From Candidatus Sigynarchaeota archaeon (GTDB taxonomy: Archaea; Asgardarchaeota; Lokiarchaeia; Sigynarchaeales; Sigynarchaeaceae): 24,108 nt of DNA. Below are positions 1 through 9,400 of this stretch, in pieces. The first letter of the stretch is position 1, and the number at the start of each line of letters is the position of its first letter. Where the stretch lies: positions 1-24,108 of the forward strand of contig JAUQYW010000047.1 in assembly GCA_030587525.1 (NCBI GenBank), written 5' to 3'. Below the pieces are notes generated by a model. That model was not told the origin of the DNA, did not search any database, and was given only the letters and a program-made list of their open reading frames with translations. Made by a program: the position numbers and the translations under genes.

Positions 1-2
1 CC

Positions 3-32
3 CTTGAAGGACAGACTAACGAGATGAAGTAA
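3..32 (+). CDS. possible 3' end of an upstream gene
   Basis: The frame starting at base 3 reads nine sense codons and then stops with TAA at 30-32, one base before the start codon of the next gene. Such tight spacing is what an operon would show, so this may be the tail of an upstream gene whose body lies outside the window. Nine residues are too few to identify a family, and the open frame could be chance. Confidence 0.3.
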   Translation, partial: LEGQTNEMK

Positions 33-33
33 C

Positions 34-1104
34 ATGGAAAAACCTCTCAAGGTTGGAATAATAGGAGTTGGAAGCATTGCACAGTGTCATGCACGAGGCT
101 TCCTCAAGGACGGACGTGCCAAAATCGTAAATGTATGTGACCTCCTCGAAGACGAGGCGACCACCAAAGCAAAGAAATGGGGCGCGGATAGAACGTGCGT
201 CGATTACAATGATCTCCTCAAAGATGATGAGGTCGAGGTTGTCGATATCCTTCTACCCCCGAGCCTTCATGCAAAGGTGGCAATACAAGCCGCCGAAGCT
301 GGAAAACACATACTCACCGAGAAACCCCTTGCAACCACACTGAAAGACTGCGATGCTGTCATATCAGCCGCGAAGAAGAACAACGTGAAACTCATGGTCT
401 GTCACAATCAGCTCTTCTACCCTCCACACCAGGAGGCAAAGCGACTCGTAGATAACGAAATCGGGAACCCCATAATGTCCACATCACTTCTACACGGAGG
501 ATTCGCCCCTAGCGGGTGGAGAGAAGATCCTGTGGTAGGAGGCGGTTTCCTTCTCGAGGCATGCATCCACAGATTCTATGTTTCAAGGTTCCTTATGGGA
601 GAAGTGAAACGTGTTTCATGCATGACGGCTAAAACCACGCCGGATCTCAAGACCGAAGATGTTGTGCTCGTCAACCTTCAATTCGAAAAAAACAGATTCG
701 GTACGATCAGCGCAAACCGAGGTGCCCCACCAGCCCTCTGGGATGACAGAACGGAAGTTGTTGGAGACGATGGAATGGTTATCATAAACGGTGTCGAAGA
801 CCACATACTAGGCGGACTGCCTCTCATGCACTACAGGGATGGCGCATGGAAATCTTACATGACACCGAGAATCTTCGGAGAGACAGCGGAAGGGATGGAA
901 GGCGTACCAGAAGAAACAAAGTTTACGACAAACGAAATAGACAACAACTTCGTCAATACCTTTTATTACGTAATCAAGCACTTCATAGATTGTGTCCAAC
1001 AGGACAAGGAACCATTCGTGTCGGGTGAAGAAGGACGAAGAATAGTCGAGATAATGCTCGCGGCTTACAAATCTGCGGAGGCAGGAAAGGTATTAAATAT
1101 TTAA
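34..1104 (+). CDS. Gfo/Idh/MocA-family NAD(P)-dependent oxidoreductase
   Basis: This 356-residue protein has the usual length and layout of the Gfo/Idh/MocA family, which oxidises or reduces sugars, inositols and related polyols using a tightly bound nicotinamide cofactor. The N-terminal Rossmann fold is shown by the glycine motif GVGSIA at residues 11-16. The family signature EKPLA lies at 96-100, where the Lys is normally catalytic. The C-terminal substrate domain carries GGGFLLEACIH at 169-179, the place where family members have the conserved Asp/Glu and His. The ATG at 34 follows a possible upstream stop by one base, suggesting an operon, though no strong Shine-Dalgarno is seen. The next gene on the same strand is an isomerase-like TIM barrel, so the pair may handle one sugar or polyol. 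The exact substrate cannot be told from sequence. Confidence 0.9.
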   Translation: MEKPLKVGIIGVGSIAQCHARGFLKDGRAKIVNVCDLLEDEATTKAKKWGADRTCVDYNDLLKDDEVEVVDILLPPSLHAKVAIQAAEAGKHILTEKPLATTLKDCDAVISAAKKNNVKLMVCHNQLFYPPHQEAKRLVDNEIGNPIMSTSLLHGGFAPSGWREDPVVGGGFLLEACIHRFYVSRFLMGEVKRVSCMTAKTTPDLKTEDVVLVNLQFEKNRFGTISANRGAPPALWDDRTEVVGDDGMVIINGVEDHILGGLPLMHYRDGAWKSYMTPRIFGETAEGMEGVPEETKFTTNEIDNNFVNTFYYVIKHFIDCVQQDKEPFVSGEEGRRIVEIMLAAYKSAEAGKVLNI

Positions 1105-1106
1105 TA
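1091..1106. repeat. 16-bp perfect A+T palindrome over a stop codon
   Basis: TATTAAATATTTAATA is its own reverse complement. It covers the last codons and the TAA of the oxidoreductase gene, and lies about 30 bases before the TATA box of the next gene. It could be a regulator site or a weak hairpin at the transcript end. It could also be chance in A+T-rich sequence. Confidence 0.35.
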
Positions 1107-1133
1107 CGAGGCTAGCCTCCCCTTTTCACAATT

Positions 1134-1145
1134 CTTATATATATG
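1134..1145 (+). promoter_or_regulatory. archaeal TATA box for the first TIM-barrel gene
   Basis: CTTATATATATG is centred near 1139, so transcription should begin about 1165. That leaves a leader of roughly 13 bases containing GGTGA at 1165-1169, eight bases before the ATG at 1178. A matching CTTATATAT box stands before the convergent TIM-barrel gene. Confidence 0.65.
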
Positions 1146-1177
1146 ATGCTAACAAGTACGCTCTGGTGAGAATCAAC

Positions 1178-2059
1178 ATGGTAAAATTCTGCCTCGGAGA
1201 AAATGGATTTATTTTTGGAAAACCTTGGCACGATGAGGTTGATCGACAGCAAATCCTCGAATTCGCCAAGAAGGAAGGTTTCAACGGGATCGAGCTGCAT
1301 CCTTTTTACGAGTCTTTTTCCAAGGGCTCTGAAGACGATATCCGCAACGAGCTCAAGAGCTACGGACTCGAAATCCCTTGCATTCAGACTGGAACGGTAA
1401 CCGGCATGTATTCGCCCCTGAGTCAAAACGAGGAAACGAGGAAAAACTTCTTAGATACCATGAAGGAGTATATCGAATTCGCCCATCTCCTCGGTGCTCC
1501 TACAGCCACTGTTTCTCCGCCCCAATTCTCGGCTGACGTCGTCATGAACGGCTACTCGCACGATGAAATGGTCAACATGTTTATAGATTCTCTCAGCCAG
1601 CTCGTTGAAACTGCCGAAGAGAATAAGGTTGTACTTGCCTTTGAACCAGAACCCCAAATGATCCTCAATGGCGGCTTCATCAGAAAACCAATAGAAGATA
1701 CGCTTAAGGTTCTCGACGCAATCAAATCCGATCACGTGAAAGTTCTTTACGATGTCACGCACGCCAATACACTCGGGAAAGGAGATCCGGTTGGCTTCCT
1801 CAAAGCTCTAAAGGGCAGGGTTGGATGGACGCACATAGCCGACAATGACGGCTGGATAACACCATACTTCCTTTCGAGTAATCACCTGGAATTTGGGAAA
1901 GGCAACATAAATATCGAGGAAGTCATGAAGACTCTTAAACAGACCTGTCCTCATCTTGACTGGTTACAGGTGGATGTTTGGGAGAACACGACGCCTTTTG
2001 AAACGGCGAGTAAAAACAAGAAAGTTCTGGAGAACATTCTGAAGAAGATCAGATGGTGA
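1178..2059 (+). CDS. sugar phosphate isomerase/epimerase-like TIM barrel
   Basis: The protein, 293 residues from the chosen start, belongs to the xylose-isomerase-like TIM-barrel family (AP endonuclease 2 fold). These metal-dependent enzymes isomerise or epimerise sugars, keto-sugars and inositol derivatives. The usual metal-site residues can be placed: Glu156 in a FEPEP strand, Asp192 and His195 in YDVTHAN, His219 in WTHIADNDG, and Asp266/Glu269 in VDVWE. An upstream in-frame GTG at 1166 would add four residues. I prefer the ATG at 1178 because GGTGA at 1165-1169 is well placed as its Shine-Dalgarno and the TATA box predicts a transcript starting near 1165. The gene follows a Gfo/Idh oxidoreductase, a common pairing in polyol or rare-sugar catabolism. 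The substrate is not identifiable. Confidence 0.85.
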   Translation: MVKFCLGENGFIFGKPWHDEVDRQQILEFAKKEGFNGIELHPFYESFSKGSEDDIRNELKSYGLEIPCIQTGTVTGMYSPLSQNEETRKNFLDTMKEYIEFAHLLGAPTATVSPPQFSADVVMNGYSHDEMVNMFIDSLSQLVETAEENKVVLAFEPEPQMILNGGFIRKPIEDTLKVLDAIKSDHVKVLYDVTHANTLGKGDPVGFLKALKGRVGWTHIADNDGWITPYFLSSNHLEFGKGNINIEEVMKTLKQTCPHLDWLQVDVWENTTPFETASKNKKVLENILKKIRW

Positions 2060-2114
2060 CGAACATCTATTATTGCGGGACACGGGTTCTGCTTGAAATC
2101 AACTCTTGTTCCGG

Positions 2115-2951
2115 TTATCCGACTTTTCTCAGGATATTGTCTAAGTATTCCTTTGATTCCCTTATCATGGAGTCGGCGTCTAGTGGTTCTCCAGACCATG
2201 TCTGCACGCATACGTAGCCATCATAATCGATCTTCTTCAGCGTCCTTACGAGGCCTTCCCAGTTCACCGTTCCCTTTCCGAGCGACAGATGGGTCCAAGA
2301 CACGCCGTCGTTATCAGCCGCGTGAATATAGCAGAGGTTCTGTCCAACCTTCCTAATGTCTTCGGCGAAGTTTCGGTACGTGATGTTCTGTTGTGCCGTG
2401 TCGAAGATAATCTTTGCCATCTTCGAGTCAAGCTCCTTGATCATGTCCAGGGCATCATCGACAGTCACCATGAGAGGGCTGTCACCGATGTACTGAGGGT
2501 GTAGACCGAGGATCACCTTTTTTTCTTCGGCTAGCGTGGCAAGCTCGTGAAACGCATCCATCGTCCATTGTCTTCCCTGCTCTCTCGATGTGCCATGTAG
2601 GCAGTGCCCCGTGAGGACATTGATGAGAGGACATCCTATTTCTGAGGCCAAGATGATGTTGTCCTTGTAGTATTGTAGTGTTTCGTCTCTGACTATCTTG
2701 TTCGGGTGTGAGAAGTTTAATCCGAGGTTCAGAATACCTCCTGCAACTGCGAAGCCTGTTAGCTTTAGTCCGAGCTCATCGATGATCTTTCTAACCGCTT
2801 TTCGCTCTTCTTTCGTGTAGTGTGCCGGGTATATGTGTGGTGGCCCAGTGTATAGGTCAACACCCTTGAAGCCTGCCTCCGCGATCCGTTTTATGGCTTC
2901 ATCCAGTGGCGTGCTGACAATATATGCTAGCGTGCAACAACTCAGCTTCAT
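2115..2951 (-). CDS. second sugar isomerase-like TIM barrel with altered metal site
   Basis: This 278-residue protein has the same xylose-isomerase-like fold as the neighbouring convergent gene and shares the HAADNDG motif (His210 to Gly216), but it is only distantly similar. Two expected metal ligands look changed. The strand that normally carries Glu reads GLHPQ (His151), and the usual DxxH reads DTAQ (Asp184, Gln187). It may bind metal differently or act on another substrate. I start it at the ATG at 2951. A TTG six bases upstream is possible, but GTGAT at 2957-2961 suits the ATG and a TATA box at 2983-2992 predicts a short leader. The 55-base gap to the convergent gene holds no gene. Confidence 0.83.
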   Translation of the reverse strand: MKLSCCTLAYIVSTPLDEAIKRIAEAGFKGVDLYTGPPHIYPAHYTKEERKAVRKIIDELGLKLTGFAVAGGILNLGLNFSHPNKIVRDETLQYYKDNIILASEIGCPLINVLTGHCLHGTSREQGRQWTMDAFHELATLAEEKKVILGLHPQYIGDSPLMVTVDDALDMIKELDSKMAKIIFDTAQQNITYRNFAEDIRKVGQNLCYIHAADNDGVSWTHLSLGKGTVNWEGLVRTLKKIDYDGYVCVQTWSGEPLDADSMIRESKEYLDNILRKVG

Positions 2952-2982
2952 GATCAATCACAGCTTGATTCTACGACGCAAC

Positions 2983-2992
2983 GATATATAAG
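2983..2992 (-). promoter_or_regulatory. archaeal TATA box for the second TIM-barrel gene
   Basis: On the minus strand this reads CTTATATATC, nearly identical to the box of the convergent TIM-barrel gene. Counting 26-27 bases on gives a start near 2961, ten bases before the ATG. Confidence 0.6.
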
Positions 2993-3017
2993 ATAACTCG
3001 CAAGATTCCAAACGATG

Positions 3018-4136
3018 TTATTCCTTGGACTTGTACGGATAGGGCTCGTAGTTCAGCGAGTACGGAAGGATCTCCTCAAGCTTGGTAACTGGTGGCAATA
3101 TGCCAAGCGTGTCTGACGCGAGTTTGAATGCGTTTAGTTGCCTAATTAGGTCAACCTTGCCCAGCATGAGGACCGCCGTCACCGCGTCCACCCTAAGCAA
3201 ATCGGACCCGGCAACGATATAAGGGAAGTCAACCGCCCTCCCAAAGATTGGACCTTCGCGATCCTGCCCATAGGGCCCGGACACTATCCCGAAGATCCGA
3301 TCCTCCAATCCGACCTTCCAAATAGCGAAGTTGTACAGCATTGCCTTGGCAAAGTCCTTGTGCATGAACGCCTTATACTGCAAGAAGAGACCCAAGCCAA
3401 TATTTTTGATCGTCGCGGTGATATATGCTTCGGGGTCATCGTGCGTTTTTGGAACCGCCAATGAGATGAGCCCAATCTTTCTTTTGCCACCGAGACATGA
3501 AGGGATATTGTCCAAGAGCTTCTTCTTAATCTCGTCTTTGGGCATCCTTTCCTTGCCCAAGAGTTCATCGACTCTCTCAGTGATCTTCTTGCTATCTGCC
3601 GGGTTCATTACAGGTTGCTTGCTCAGGTTCAACACATCGACGTCCTTGCCATATTCCTTGTAGCCATTGACCAGGTCTTTCAAGCCGCCGAGCTCCAACA
3701 GAAGGTTGAACCCGAAGTCGTGCATATCCTGGTCAGGCTCCTTGCTATGTAACTTGCTCTCGATCGCCGTTCGCTCTTTGGGCGGTAGTTTGGCCAAGAT
3801 ATCGTTCATGCCTTTGCCCTTGTGGAAGGTTATGGTCTCAACTATTCTTATGGGCTTCCCCTTGACCAAGTTGAGGAGATGATCGATGATAGCCTTTACT
3901 GCCATTGGGTGCGTAATGCATCCTGTCTCGGGGGGTCTTGCGTTACTTAGGTTCGGCTTTATCCAGATCTCATCTGAATCCATGACGCGTTTCATCTGTT
4001 CTCGGATTCCTTCGCTGCGGAGAAGCTCATGGATTTCGCTATAAATTTGCGAAGTCATAGATGCCTGGAAGTGGCCTTTGTAGAGTTTTTTTACAAAGAC
4101 GTCGTCGAAATTCAGTGTTTCCTTCACGCTTGTCAC
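3018..4136 (-). CDS. DUF362-family protein
   Basis: The 372-residue product has the hallmarks of DUF362. An early strand reads IWIKPNLS and is followed by PPETGCITHP. Later the protein has ISLAVPKTHDD and an IKNIGLG segment, the family pattern of a PK-TH motif followed by a TxxxKN-like helix. No cysteine-rich ferredoxin motif is visible, unlike some DUF362 members fused to 4Fe-4S domains. The biochemical role of the family is poorly defined. The start is a GTG at 4134-4136 with only a weak Shine-Dalgarno. The nearest TATA-like element (CCTTATCTC on the minus strand, near 4163-4171) would give an almost leaderless transcript. It follows the second TIM-barrel gene on the same strand with a 66-base gap containing that gene's promoter, so the two are probably transcribed separately. 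Confidence 0.8.
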   Translation of the reverse strand: MTSVKETLNFDDVFVKKLYKGHFQASMTSQIYSEIHELLRSEGIREQMKRVMDSDEIWIKPNLSNARPPETGCITHPMAVKAIIDHLLNLVKGKPIRIVETITFHKGKGMNDILAKLPPKERTAIESKLHSKEPDQDMHDFGFNLLLELGGLKDLVNGYKEYGKDVDVLNLSKQPVMNPADSKKITERVDELLGKERMPKDEIKKKLLDNIPSCLGGKRKIGLISLAVPKTHDDPEAYITATIKNIGLGLFLQYKAFMHKDFAKAMLYNFAIWKVGLEDRIFGIVSGPYGQDREGPIFGRAVDFPYIVAGSDLLRVDAVTAVLMLGKVDLIRQLNAFKLASDTLGILPPVTKLEEILPYSLNYEPYPYKSKE

Positions 4137-4499
4137 GACCTATTTCCTAGCAAACGGCGCATGAGATAAGGTTTTGCCCTTCAGGGCTCGATATACACGA
4201 TCTGCACAACAAGCACAATAGGCCGCGGCTTTTAGCGGATAATTTTAACTGCCTATGTTATCGGCATCGATGCTGGATTCACAGCTCGCTATGGTGAATT
4301 TAAGTGTTGATTAGGGGTTCTAGTATTGATTTGGTGCACGAATTAACAATGAGAGCGCGCGGATCGAATGCTTGCCCGTTGAAAAAATGACCCCAGGCGA
4401 TGTTTGACGAGCCAGCACGTCCAAACCGAGATGCATGATGCATTTATGCTCACGAATCAAGACTAGACCAAGCACCGATTCAGAAACCGAGGCATGATC
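4137..4499. other. 363-base divergent intergenic region
   Basis: No convincing gene is seen here. A short inverted repeat, GCCCTTCAGGGC, lies near 4177-4188, on the side of the minus-strand DUF362 gene. Near the plus-strand flippase gene are the interrupted palindrome TGCATGATGCA and an overlapping CATTTATGC (about 4432-4449) that could be its TATA box, giving a leader of about 30 bases. Both are weak candidates. Confidence 0.4.
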
Positions 4500-6398
4500 A
4501 TGGACGAGAATCCAGAAAAGCAGGAAAAAATCGAAACGTTGGAAGAACAATACATGAAAAAAGACCCGTGGGAGAAAGTGGGCTTTGCACGGCCTCTAGC
4601 GGGATTTTTCTACGGTTATATGCTCTCGATCTTCACGCTCATCATCGGCATCGTCATGGCCGGGTTCATCATTGCTTGGCTTTATCCTTGGCCGGAAGCA
4701 GAAGGATATCGCAGCGTGGTTTCGATGATGTTCAACTTTATGTTCCAAATTTTTGATATCGGCACGGCATATGGCATCGAGCGGTTTGTCGCTGAATATC
4801 GCATCAAGGATCCCAAGAAAATGATTGGCTATATCCAATTTTTTATATGGTATCAAATGATGACAGGGTTGGTGCAAGTGACGATCGTGGCTTTACTTGC
4901 ATTCTATTTCTTCCCCGTGACGAACCTTTCCTACTCGATCTGGATCGTGCTCATCTACAGCACGATCCAGTACCCGAGTATGCTCGGGATGTTCAAGGCC
5001 GTGCTCGATGGTCTCCAGCATTTCAATAAAACGCAGATTCTCGGGTTCATCGGGGGTCAAGGGTTCCAGCAAATCACGAATATCGCGTTCATTTTGATCG
5101 GTCGCTGGATCGGGGCGCAGTTCCCCGCATATGGCGAGCTCATGGGATTGGCGATCGGCGCCACCATCGGTTCTTACATCGATGACTTTTTCACGTTCTG
5201 GCTGTCGTCGTGGTACTTTTCCAAGGCCATGAGCAAGTTCGGGGTCACGGTGAAGAGTTGTTTTCGTCACGACCTGTTCGATCGAAAGATGGCCAAGGAG
5301 TGCACCGTGTTCGGGGTGCAAACGACGGCAGGGCCGCTGTTCGGGACATTCGTCGGCTGGACCATCAGCTTGTATTGGATCACGCTGGTACCCCAGTTCA
5401 CGACGTGGGCGACGTTATCCAGCGTGGCCTCTGGCCTGGCAGGCGTTATAAATATGGGTTACGGGATCAACCTCGTGGCGGGGATTTCCGAGTCATTTCT
5501 CAACGGCAAGAAGAATTTAGCAAGATTTTACATGTCCCAGAGCATCAAGTACTCGGGCATGTTCGCCCCGACGTTTTTTGTCGTTATTTCACTGTATCTC
5601 CCTGTCATCATCCAGGTTATATTGCGAATCCAGGGTGCCGAGAATTACGTGCTGGCCGTGCCGTTCCTCTTCCCGTGGGTGCTGCGCCGCGTTCAGGAGC
5701 CCTACGGGTGGCTCGCCGATAACATCATGGTCGGCAGCTCGCACCCGACCGCATTGTCCATCATCCGCATCCTGGAGGAATGCGGCAAGCTGCTGTTCAT
5801 GACCATCTTCATCGTGTGGCTCAAGCTTCCGCAAACGTACGGGCTGCCGGCGATAGCAGTACTCATCCCGTGCGGCGAGCTGCCGGCGATCCTCGCAAAG
5901 ACAGTCGCGAACTGGTTGTTTATCCAGAAAAAAGTCGTGAACGTGCGGTTCAAGGAGTTCGCGTGGCAGGCATGGGGCGCGTCATCGATCACCGCGGGCG
6001 TGATCGCGGGGATTTGCTTGCTGTATCTCTGGCTCGCGTGGAACCCGCTCGTCGCGGCGACGGGATACCTCATCGGCGGGATTATTTCCGTGCTGTTCGC
6101 GGTCTTCTTGTTATTACTCGTGTTTTTCATCATCTATTCCTTCGTGGGCGGCTGGGATGATTTCGGTCTCGGGGAGTTCCGGCGCGCCATGGAGATGAGC
6201 GGTCCATCGAAGCCGTTCATCAAGCTCGTTTATACTATGTGCGCGTTCGTCACACGCCACTCGCCCTTCCATGGCAAGTTTCCAATGCGATCCGAGGAGG
6301 CCCGCAAGGAAGCGATCGAGCTCATGATCCTCAAGGAGGAAAAGGAACGCGAGGCCGCAGACCAGAAAGAGAAGGAAAAGGCGCAATCAAAAGCATGA
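4500..6398 (+). CDS. multi-pass MOP-superfamily polysaccharide flippase-like protein
   Basis: The product, about 632 residues, is mostly hydrophobic, with roughly 12-14 membrane segments. It begins with a charged cytosolic N-terminus and ends in a Lys/Glu-rich tail. The segment GFARPLAGFFYGYML near the first helix, the many Gly/Pro-broken helices and the length fit polysaccharide or lipid-linked oligosaccharide exporters (MATE-like, Wzx-type MOP superfamily), though it is longer than typical Wzx. Such proteins flip lipid-linked sugars across the cell membrane. No glycosyltransferase genes lie beside it, so the substrate is open. An in-frame ATG at 4494 is also possible. I prefer 4500 because GAGG at 4489-4492 is seven bases upstream. 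It could instead be another multidrug or lipid exporter. Confidence 0.65.
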   Translation: MDENPEKQEKIETLEEQYMKKDPWEKVGFARPLAGFFYGYMLSIFTLIIGIVMAGFIIAWLYPWPEAEGYRSVVSMMFNFMFQIFDIGTAYGIERFVAEYRIKDPKKMIGYIQFFIWYQMMTGLVQVTIVALLAFYFFPVTNLSYSIWIVLIYSTIQYPSMLGMFKAVLDGLQHFNKTQILGFIGGQGFQQITNIAFILIGRWIGAQFPAYGELMGLAIGATIGSYIDDFFTFWLSSWYFSKAMSKFGVTVKSCFRHDLFDRKMAKECTVFGVQTTAGPLFGTFVGWTISLYWITLVPQFTTWATLSSVASGLAGVINMGYGINLVAGISESFLNGKKNLARFYMSQSIKYSGMFAPTFFVVISLYLPVIIQVILRIQGAENYVLAVPFLFPWVLRRVQEPYGWLADNIMVGSSHPTALSIIRILEECGKLLFMTIFIVWLKLPQTYGLPAIAVLIPCGELPAILAKTVANWLFIQKKVVNVRFKEFAWQAWGASSITAGVIAGICLLYLWLAWNPLVAATGYLIGGIISVLFAVFLLLLVFFIIYSFVGGWDDFGLGEFRRAMEMSGPSKPFIKLVYTMCAFVTRHSPFHGKFPMRSEEARKEAIELMILKEEKEREAADQKEKEKAQSKA

Positions 6399-6452
6399 CC
6401 AATATATCTCTTTTGTCCGCGATTTTAGAATGGGTTTGGAAGGACGGTCGGA

Positions 6453-6461
6453 CTTAAATTC
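6453..6461 (+). promoter_or_regulatory. TATA-like element before the first DNA methylase
   Basis: CTTAAATTC is centred near 6457, which predicts a transcript start near 6484 and a leader of only about seven bases before the ATG at 6491. AAGGT at 6480-6484 could serve as a Shine-Dalgarno. Confidence 0.4.
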
Positions 6462-6490
6462 CAGTCAACCTACCTCGATCAAGGTACGAG

Positions 6491-9400
6491 ATGACCGGTG
6501 ATCGCTTCGTCGAAGTGCAAGGCATCGTCGACAGGTTCTATGCCGATTATGAGAGGGCGCGAAAACATCTCGGCGCGTCCATTCGATACCCGGGAAAGGT
6601 TTCCGGGGATCTCCGGGACGAACACGCCACGCTCATCATGAACCGCGTCGTGTTCACGTGGTTCTTGCAAACCCCGGTTAACGGGGGTTCCGTGATCACA
6701 CCCGGCTTCATGCAAACGCTGTTGAAGGAGTGCCGAGCTGCCACCAACCATGCGGGGAACCGACCTTCCGGTTATTTTCACGTGCTCTGCAAACTCTGGT
6801 TCGGATACTTCAATGATGGCAAGGAGCGGTCCGCGACCGACGGAATTTTCAAGGGCATCCCTTTCCTCGACGGGGGGCTGTTCACGCGCCGGGAAGGCAT
6901 CGAGATAGTCGATGGCAAGGATACGTGCGATTTCATCGAGATACCTGACGAGATTTGGAACGAAATTTTCACGCTGCTTGGGCATTATTCGTGGACAGTG
7001 AATGAAGTCAGTGCCCGGGAAAATAACTTTAGCATCAGCCCATCAATCCTCGGCCACATATACGAAAAGTCGTGCAACCAGAAGGAATCCGGCAGCTTTT
7101 ACACGCCGGATCACATCAGCAACGGCATCGCGCGCAAATGCATTGCCACGATCGCCACGGACCGCGTTAATCGCCGCTTTAAAACTTCCTACGCGAGCTT
7201 CGTCGATCAGGTGCTGAAAAAGAAACGCCTTTCACCAGACGAGCTGGACCAAGTATCGTGTCTGTACTTCGATGTCCTCTTGCCACTAACGATCTGCGAT
7301 GATGCATGTGGTTCCGGCGCCTTCCTCGTTGCCGCGGAAAATGTTCTCGTTGAGCTGCATATCACGTGCCTGCAATGGCTCTCCTCGGCCCATCCCGGTT
7401 TCGCGGGCCATCCGGGCGCTCCAGCAGACCCCGGGAACCTGTACGCGATCAAGAAATGGATCATCACGCGCAACTTGTACGGCGTCGATATCCAGGAAGG
7501 ATCCGTCGAAATCGCGAAGCTCCGGCTCTGGCTCTCCTTGATCCCCGCGATCCACGCGGGCCGGGTCGAGCCACTACCCGACATCGATTGTAACCTCGTG
7601 GCCGGTAACAGCCTGTTCGGGTTCGTGAAACTACCCAGGGGAACCTGGGGAACCAGCTTGCTGGCGAGTACTGGCACCTTGACCTCGCTGATGCAAGAAC
7701 GGGCATCGCTAAAAGCAGATTCCAAGGCAGTTAAGGTGGAGATAAACCGCAAGATCCACGAACTGCTCGATGACCTCTATGCCGAAAAGATCCGCTGCGA
7801 TACCGGCATTGCCATCACGCCGGCGCAACTAGCATCGCTGAAACCGCTGCATTGGGGGTTCGAGTTCGAGGCAATAGCAACCGAAGGGGGATTCGACGCG
7901 ATCATCGGGAACCCACCCTATGTCAACAACAAGATGACGTCCGACCTCGAAAAGAAACTATTTATGGCATTCTACGGGTTATCGGATGACCTGTACAACT
8001 ATTTTTTCCGCCGTTCCTTCGCCCTCGTCAAGGACGCGGGCATGCTTGGCTTCATCACGTCGAACACGTTCATGACCATCGAGACCAAGAAGTCGCTCCG
8101 CGAGTTGCTCCAGGCAAGGCGGTTGATCGAGATCCGGATGCCAGATCCGAACCTCTTCAAAGGTATCGGGGTCATCACGGCCATCGTCATCGCAAAGAAC
8201 GAGGCCTGCAATGATTATACGTTCACCTTCACCGACGACCGGACACCCCTTGGTGGAGCAAAAATGTACGAGATTTCCATCAACACGTACAAGGATGCCC
8301 TGGAGAAGATCTTCTTCGTGCCGGACGCGCTGAACATGCAATTGTATTCGAAATACAATGCCGTGGTGAAACGCTTGATGGACCAGTGGTGGGACAAGAT
8401 CAGCACGAGCAAGAACATCGCCAAGAACGAGCCAGAATTGCGCCGGTACCGTTCCTCGCTCAAAGCCGGCGACGTGACGCTGCTCGGGCTGGTCACCGAC
8501 GGCGGGCAAGGCATGGCGACCGCGAACAACGGGAGATTCATCGGTGCAGTGAAGGGGAGCGCGCCCGCGGAGCGGATCAAAGCCACGCGGCCGGAGAAGC
8601 TCTGGAAGTTCATGGAAGCAATGCGTGAAAGCGGAAAAACTGTTCCCGAGGTGGCGGTCGCCATCACGTTCAAGCAAGACGCGGCAACATTCTTGTCTGG
8701 CAAGGATGAGGGCCAGATCCGGGCGCTGTTCGATGCCGTGAAGGAACGATACGGCCGTGATATCTTCGGTTCCGGCTACGTATACCGGATCGTCGACCCG
8801 TCCGAGATCGCCGACGTTCGCAGCTTGTCGGATTATGAAAAAAAGCACGGGATAAGCTCGGGCAAGACTTTCGTCCCGTATTCGAAAGGCGACAAGGAAG
8901 GCAACCGCTGGTACCACGAGACCCCGTTCTGCATCGACTGGTCGGTCAAGAACGTGGCATGGCTGACGAGCAACTCCGGCAAGAAAGGCGAGGGCATGCC
9001 CGTCGTCAGGAATAGCACGTTTTACTTCCGGGAAGGGATTTGCTGGGGCAACGTGCTGAACCCGAATTCCATGCTGGTCAAGGCCAAGTTGAAGCCGGCA
9101 TCTGTGCACGACGTCGGCGCCATGTCATTATTCTCGATCATCGGTACTGTTAATGAAAAATACCTGGTCTGCATGCTCAATTCTTATATCGTGTTTCACA
9201 TCATTCGTGCGTTCATCAACAACACGGTGAATTTGCAAATGAATGATTTCCGTATGATCCCGATTATCATCCCGTCGGAGCACGAGCTTCGTGTTTTCGA
9301 AACAATTTTTGATGATGCAATTTCAATCAAGAAAAATCTCGCCAACAGCACGATCAATGCTGCCGATGGGAAGAAACAGTTGGTTAAAATCCAGGAACGT

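Noticed and set aside
4320..4550. Minus-strand open frame of 76 codons in the divergent gap
   Set aside because: It overlaps the start of the flippase gene, has no Shine-Dalgarno or TATA box and no recognisable motif.
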